DNA of 64,000 nt, taken from Rhodanobacter thiooxydans (GTDB lineage: Bacteria > Pseudomonadota > Gammaproteobacteria > Xanthomonadales > Rhodanobacteraceae). The position numbers and the translations under genes are program-made. Of this stretch, positions 57,442 through 64,000 are shown one piece after another. The stretch lies in NCBI RefSeq assembly GCF_030291135.1, contig NZ_CP127409.1:2666001-2730000 (forward strand), written 5' to 3'. Numbering within the stretch: position 1 is the stretch's first letter; each line of letters starts with the position of its first letter. The notes beneath the pieces are model-generated. The model was not told where the DNA came from, ran no database searches, and was given only the letters and a program-made list of their open reading frames with translations.

Positions 57442-58176
57442 TTATTCGGCAGTCCCGGCGGGCAGCAAGGCGTTGTGCGACACCTCGCTCACGTCGTCCA
57501 GCGCGTCGAGCTTCTCGAGCAGGTCGAGCAGCTGTTCCAGCGCTTCCTCCGGCACCTCGACGCGGTTGTTCGGGCGCATCATCACGCCGGCGTGCTGGGC
57601 GCTCAGCCCGGCAGCGATCAGCCCTTGCTGCACTGCCTCGAAGCTCTCCGGCGTGCACAGCACGATACTTTCGCCGTGTTCGTTGAGCACGTCGTCGGCG
57701 CCGGCTTCCAGCGCCGCTTCCAGCACCTTTTCCTCGGCTGCCGCGTCGCCGCCGGTGGCGAACACCAGTTCGCCGCAACGGGTGAACTGGAACGCCACCG
57801 AACCGGAGGTGCCGAGATTGCCGCCATGCTTGGTCAGCACATAGCGCACGTCAGCCACGGTGCGGGTGGGGTTGTCGGTGAAGCTTTCGATGATCAGGGC
57901 GATGCCGGCCGGACCGTAGCCTTCGTAGCGCAGCTCCTGCATGTCGGCGCCGCCATCGGCGCCGGAGCCGCGCTTGATCGCGCGCTCGATGGTGTCCTTG
58001 GTCATGTTCGCCGACAAGGCCTTGTCGATCGCCGCACGCAGGCGCGGATTACCACCAGGGTCGGCGACGCCGGAACGCGTGGCGACGGTGATCTCGCGGA
58101 TCAGCTTGGTGAACACCTTGGCGCGCTTGGCGTCTTCGGCGTTCTTGCGACCTTCGATGGACGGGCCTCTACCCAT
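57442..58176 (-). CDS. yebC: YebC/PmpR family transcription/translation factor
   Basis: A 244-residue protein with the YebC signature MGRGPSIEGRKNAEDAKRAK, RLRAAIDKALSANMTKDTIE, RYEGYGPAGIALIIES and LTKHGGNLGTSGSVAFQF. Members act as regulators and, as shown more recently, relieve ribosome stalling on proline tracts. Conserved position between aspS and ruvC; here one hydrolase gene intervenes before aspS. Confidence 0.95.
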   Translation of the reverse strand: MGRGPSIEGRKNAEDAKRAKVFTKLIREITVATRSGVADPGGNPRLRAAIDKALSANMTKDTIERAIKRGSGADGGADMQELRYEGYGPAGIALIIESFTDNPTRTVADVRYVLTKHGGNLGTSGSVAFQFTRCGELVFATGGDAAAEEKVLEAALEAGADDVLNEHGESIVLCTPESFEAVQQGLIAAGLSAQHAGVMMRPNNRVEVPEEALEQLLDLLEKLDALDDVSEVSHNALLPAGTAE

Positions 58177-58274
58177 GACGATTCCTGCACGAAGCGATTG
58201 GACAAGCGGTCAATTTTACCTGAATTCGCCCTGCGTGCCGGTTGCGCCGCCCCGCCGTACCGCGACATGACGCC

Positions 58275-58910
58275 TCAGGGCGCTGCCGGCGGAAACCGGC
58301 CGTGATGCAGGAATTCCGCCACCAGCCGCGCCACCTCCTGCGAGAACAGCAGCCCGGTGTGGTTCGCCTCGACCACGCGGTGCGCGGTTACCCCTGCCAG
58401 GCGGGTTTCCTCCACTGCCACCGTGCCGTCGTGCGCGCCGGCGAAATGGCCGAGCATGGCGCCCAGGCCGAGCGGCAGGCGTCCGGCGACCACGCCGACC
58501 TCGCGCGGCCCGTCCCAGCGCTCGAAGCCCTGCTCCAGCAGCTCACGGTTGTGCCCCAGCAGCACTTCGCCGCCGCGCCCCCAGGCGGCGAAACCCCGCG
58601 CCGCAGCGCTGCCCTTCAGCGGCGAACCCAGGCAGACGATGCGGCCCGGCGGCGGACTGCCGTCGAGGCAGGCGCGCAGGGCCAGCAGGCCGCCCAGGCT
58701 GTGGCCAACCAGGTGTACCGCGTCGGCCTCTCCCGCCAGCGCGGCCATGCGCGCCTGCAACCGTTCCAGGATGCGCTGCTGGGTAGCCGCCACGCTCAGG
58801 TAATCGAAGCGGTGCACGCGGAACCCCGACTCGATCAGCCGCCGGTGCAGCATGGACAGCGCGAAACCGCGCATCCACAGGCCGTGCAGCAGGATCACGT
58901 GATCGGTCAT
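58275..58910 (-). CDS. Alpha/beta-hydrolase fold protein
   Basis: A 211-residue lipase-like hydrolase: HVILLHGLWMRGFALSMLHR (oxyanion HG), nucleophile elbow LVGHSLGGLLALRA with Ser, and a late His in VVEANHTGLLFSQEVARLV. It resembles small PGAP1/lipase-type esterases; the substrate cannot be deduced. No signal peptide, so cytosolic. It interrupts the usual aspS-yebC neighbourhood. The upstream gap to aspS carries an inverted repeat element. Confidence 0.85.
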   Translation of the reverse strand: MTDHVILLHGLWMRGFALSMLHRRLIESGFRVHRFDYLSVAATQQRILERLQARMAALAGEADAVHLVGHSLGGLLALRACLDGSPPPGRIVCLGSPLKGSAAARGFAAWGRGGEVLLGHNRELLEQGFERWDGPREVGVVAGRLPLGLGAMLGHFAGAHDGTVAVEETRLAGVTAHRVVEANHTGLLFSQEVARLVAEFLHHGRFPPAAP

Positions 58911-58922
58911 GGGGCGAAAGCC

Positions 58923-59015
58923 GGGAATCGGGATGAGTGAATGGGAAATCGCAAAAGCTGGTGAAGTGGCAAGCTCACGGGCGAACGCCTTGAACCCTTC
59001 CCTATTCCCTGCTCC

Positions 59016-59022
<7 letters not shown>
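58923..59022. repeat. Inverted short-repeat element between the hydrolase gene and aspS
   Basis: GGGAATCGGGATGAG with ATGGGAA on the left and CCCTTCCCTATTCCC with CTCCCTATTCC on the right are inverted arrays of the GGGAAT type. The right array runs into the aspS stop codon (GAA TAG GGA). It resembles the element in the pilT-pilU spacer. Confidence 0.55.
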
Positions 59023-60770
<1,748 letters not shown>

Positions 60771-60858
60771 GCGTTGGAACTCCGGCGTCGCCGCGGCGAC
60801 TTCAGGCAAGGGAAAAGACCGCGAAGTCTACCACTGCCGCGTGTCGCGGCGGGCCGCG

Positions 60859-61488
60859 CTACCAGCGCCGGTCGACCAGGAACTGGCCGCGGCAGCCGTG
60901 CGCCACCCACACCCCGGCGCGGTTCCAGCCCCAGCTGTAGCCCTCGGTGCAGTTCGCGTCGGAGAGCTGCCGGCCCAGCCGCACGCGGCCGTTGCGACCC
61001 ACGTCGACCTGGCATAGCTGGTACTTCTTCTGGTTGCTGTCGCATTGCAGGCTGATCCGGCGATCCCAGCCGGGGCCGGGCCGCCAGCCGCGGTCGTCGC
61101 CGCGGTCGTCGTAACGATCGTCCCGGCGATCGCCCCAGGCGTCGTCGTCGCGATCGCCGGGACGGCCGTCGTAACGGCCGCGATCACGGTCGCCGTAGGC
61201 GTAGCCATCGCGGTCGGCCGGACCAAACAGGCCGCGGCAGCCGCGATCGACCCACAGCGTGCCCTGGTCCATGCCCCAGCTCTCGCCGCGGATGCAGGCG
61301 CCCTTCGACTCCTGCTTGTACAGCTCGACATACCGCCACGGCACCGCGCAGCGAGCGTAGTGGCCGTCGCTGCTCACGCAGCGTACCGGCGCGTCCGACT
61401 GCGCCTGCACCGGCGAGGCCACTCCCAGCAGGCCGCCCGCCAGTCCCGCCACGATGACCCCGACCATCCATCCGCCGATTGTGCGCAT
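60859..61488 (-). CDS. Secreted protein with two DUF3011 repeats
   Basis: A 209-residue exported protein with a signal sequence (MVGVIVAGLAGGLLGVASPV QAQ). Two DUF3011 units, each with four cysteines: RCVSSDGHYARCAVPWRY...ACIRGESWGMDQGTLWVDRGCR, and LQCDSNQKKYQLCQVDV...NCTEGYSWGWNRAGVWVAHGCR. They are joined by an Asp/Arg-rich low-complexity linker of about 45 residues (YGDRDRGRYDGRPGDRDDDA and on). DUF3011 proteins are lectin-like in appearance but without proven function. The ATG at 61488 follows GGCGAGGAG directly. It lies between fmdB and aspS. Confidence 0.85.
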   Translation of the reverse strand: MRTIGGWMVGVIVAGLAGGLLGVASPVQAQSDAPVRCVSSDGHYARCAVPWRYVELYKQESKGACIRGESWGMDQGTLWVDRGCRGLFGPADRDGYAYGDRDRGRYDGRPGDRDDDAWGDRRDDRYDDRGDDRGWRPGPGWDRRISLQCDSNQKKYQLCQVDVGRNGRVRLGRQLSDANCTEGYSWGWNRAGVWVAHGCRGQFLVDRRW

Positions 61489-61593
61489 CTCCTCGCCTCC
61501 TCCACCCATGCCGACCCCGGCGCCTCGCCGTGGCCTTTCGGAATCAGCATAGCCTGCGCCGGAATACGGCAACCGGCCGGGCGTTCCACCGGT

Positions 61594-61887
61594 TCAGCTG
61601 GCGCTGCTTCCGGAGTCACCGGAGGCCGGCGCCGGGGCCGCCGCGGGGGCAGCCGCCGTGCCGGACTGGCCGGCGTCGCCAGCCAGGTTGTGCTTCTTCT
61701 CGCCGTTCTTCTTGAAGTCGGTCTCGTACCAGCCGCTGCCGGCGAGTCGGAACGACGGCGCGCTGACCATCCGCCGCAGGTGCGGCGCATCGCAGGCGGG
61801 ACAGACGGTGGGATCGGTATCGGACAACTTCTGCAGGCGGTCGAAGCGATGGCCGCAATGGCTGCATTCGAATTCGTAGATGGGCAT
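61594..61887 (-). CDS. FmdB-family zinc-ribbon protein
   Basis: A 97-residue protein: MPIYEFECSHCGHRFDRLQK with CxxC, then VCPACDAPHLRRMVSAPSFR with the second CxxC, forming a small zinc ribbon. The tail is Ala/Pro/Ser-rich. It is the usual gene upstream of aspS in gammaproteobacteria. Regulatory roles are suggested for the family but not proven. ATG 61887 is canonical; the ATG at 61911 is farther than needed. Confidence 0.9.
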   Translation of the reverse strand: MPIYEFECSHCGHRFDRLQKLSDTDPTVCPACDAPHLRRMVSAPSFRLAGSGWYETDFKKNGEKKHNLAGDAGQSGTAAAPAAAPAPASGDSGSSAS

Positions 61888-62072
61888 GGAGACTCCGGGC
61901 ACGCCGGCCATCGCGGGGCCGGCAACAGGCCATTATCGGCGTGCGCGGCCGGATTTCAACGTCCCGGTTGGGTCATGGCGACGCCTGGATCTCAGTAGTA
62001 GCCTGCAAGCGAGGAGCAGTGCAGGAGCCAGGCCGCCATCAGCTGCCTGCCGAGCGGGATGGACGCGTCAAC

Positions 62073-62096
62073 AAGCGTATGGACGTCTATACGTCT
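62073..62096 (+). promoter_or_regulatory. Tandem met-box-like repeats upstream of the receptor gene
   Basis: Three adjacent 8-mers AAGCGTAT, GGACGTCT and ATACGTCT match the MetJ box AGACGTCT at 5, 7 and 7 of 8 positions. MetJ binds two or more such boxes in tandem. They end 1 bp before the -35 of the receptor promoter, a good place for repression. Another regulator using ACGTCT repeats is possible. Confidence 0.45.
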
Positions 62097-62097
62097 A

Positions 62098-62127
62098 TTG
62101 ACGACCAATGCGATATGCCACTAACCT
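62098..62127 (+). promoter_or_regulatory. Possible sigma-70 promoter of the TonB-dependent receptor
   Basis: TTGACG (62098-62103), 18-base spacer, TAACCT (62122-62127). Start near 62134 gives a 35-nt leader to the ATG at 62169. Confidence 0.35.
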
Positions 62128-62168
62128 GCGGATGTTGCGCCGCAGCACCCCATTATCTGGAGAGTCCC

Positions 62169-64000
<1,832 letters not shown>

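Larger units (their letters stand above)
61888..62168. other. 281-bp divergent gap fmdB/TonB-dependent receptor
   Basis: The right half holds tandem 8-bp met-box-like units and a sigma-70-like promoter for the receptor gene. The left half near fmdB shows no clear promoter. Confidence 0.6.

Noticed and set aside
60771-60809. TTG start extending aspS by 13 residues
   Set aside because: Bacterial AspRS proteins begin MRTHYCG, and a TTG start has no supporting ribosome-binding site.

Overview
The window is chromosomal core sequence of high G+C from a Gram-negative gammaproteobacterium. Gene order and protein character point to the order Lysobacterales (Xanthomonadales), most likely a Rhodanobacter/Dyella-like member of the Rhodanobacteraceae. 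The clues are the gshB-tonB pair, the pilGHIJ-chpABC cluster, DUF3011 and DUF2007 proteins, a large TonB-dependent receptor and the aspS-yebC-ruvCAB-tol-pal-que-tRNA-Lys block. This placement is inference from sequence character, not from a database search. I see no phage, insertion sequence, integron, CRISPR array or plasmid function.

Layout. 1-2.4 kb: 3' part of bioA, a small lipoprotein and rsmE. 2.4-14.4 kb: a leftward type IV pilus chemosensory operon (pilG, pilH, pilI, pilJ, chpA, chpB-like, chpC-like) behind a good sigma-70 promoter. 14.6-20.4 kb: rightward gshB-tonB-algH-ruvX-pyrB and a large unknown lipoprotein, ended by a strong intrinsic terminator. 20.4-22.8 kb: leftward pilT-pilU motor ATPases. 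23.2-24.6 kb: proC-yggT. 24.7-28.5 kb: a V4R-like protein and a secreted M1 aminopeptidase, both leftward. 28.6-33 kb: an oxidative-stress island with oxyR, a rubrerythrin, a GlpC-like Fe-S protein, a DUF3501 protein and a membrane-anchored unknown. 33-37 kb: apt, a DUF2007 protein, glnS, a deaminase and a TVP38-type membrane protein. 37.2-43.8 kb: the minor pilin operon pilE-fimT-pilV-pilW-pilX-pilY1. 44.1-46 kb: an orphan hybrid kinase. 46-61.9 kb: a long leftward run from fmdB, a DUF3011 protein and aspS through a hydrolase, yebC, ruvC, ruvA, kup, ruvB, ybgC, tolQRAB, pal, cpoB, queE and queC to tRNA-Lys. 62.2-64 kb: a TonB-dependent receptor cut by the window end.

How the parts work together. 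Three blocks (chemosensory operon, pilT/pilU, minor pilins plus pilY1) make up much of a type IV pilus twitching system: sensing, retraction and tip-complex assembly. The Tol-Pal block maintains the outer membrane during division. RuvABC and RuvX serve recombination and rRNA maturation.

Most unusual region. Around oxyR I find two sites with the exact OxyR half-operator ATAG-N7-CTAT, each followed or preceded at 7 bp by a degenerate second half. One lies in the oxyR promoter. The other begins at the oxyR stop codon, ahead of the rubrerythrin operon. Leftward from the first operator lies a candidate small RNA of about 110 nt: a 10-bp perfect stem with a C/U-only core in its loop, then a strong intrinsic terminator. 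It sits where OxyS sits in E. coli but looks like a C-rich-loop RNA. It is the best candidate here for something undescribed.
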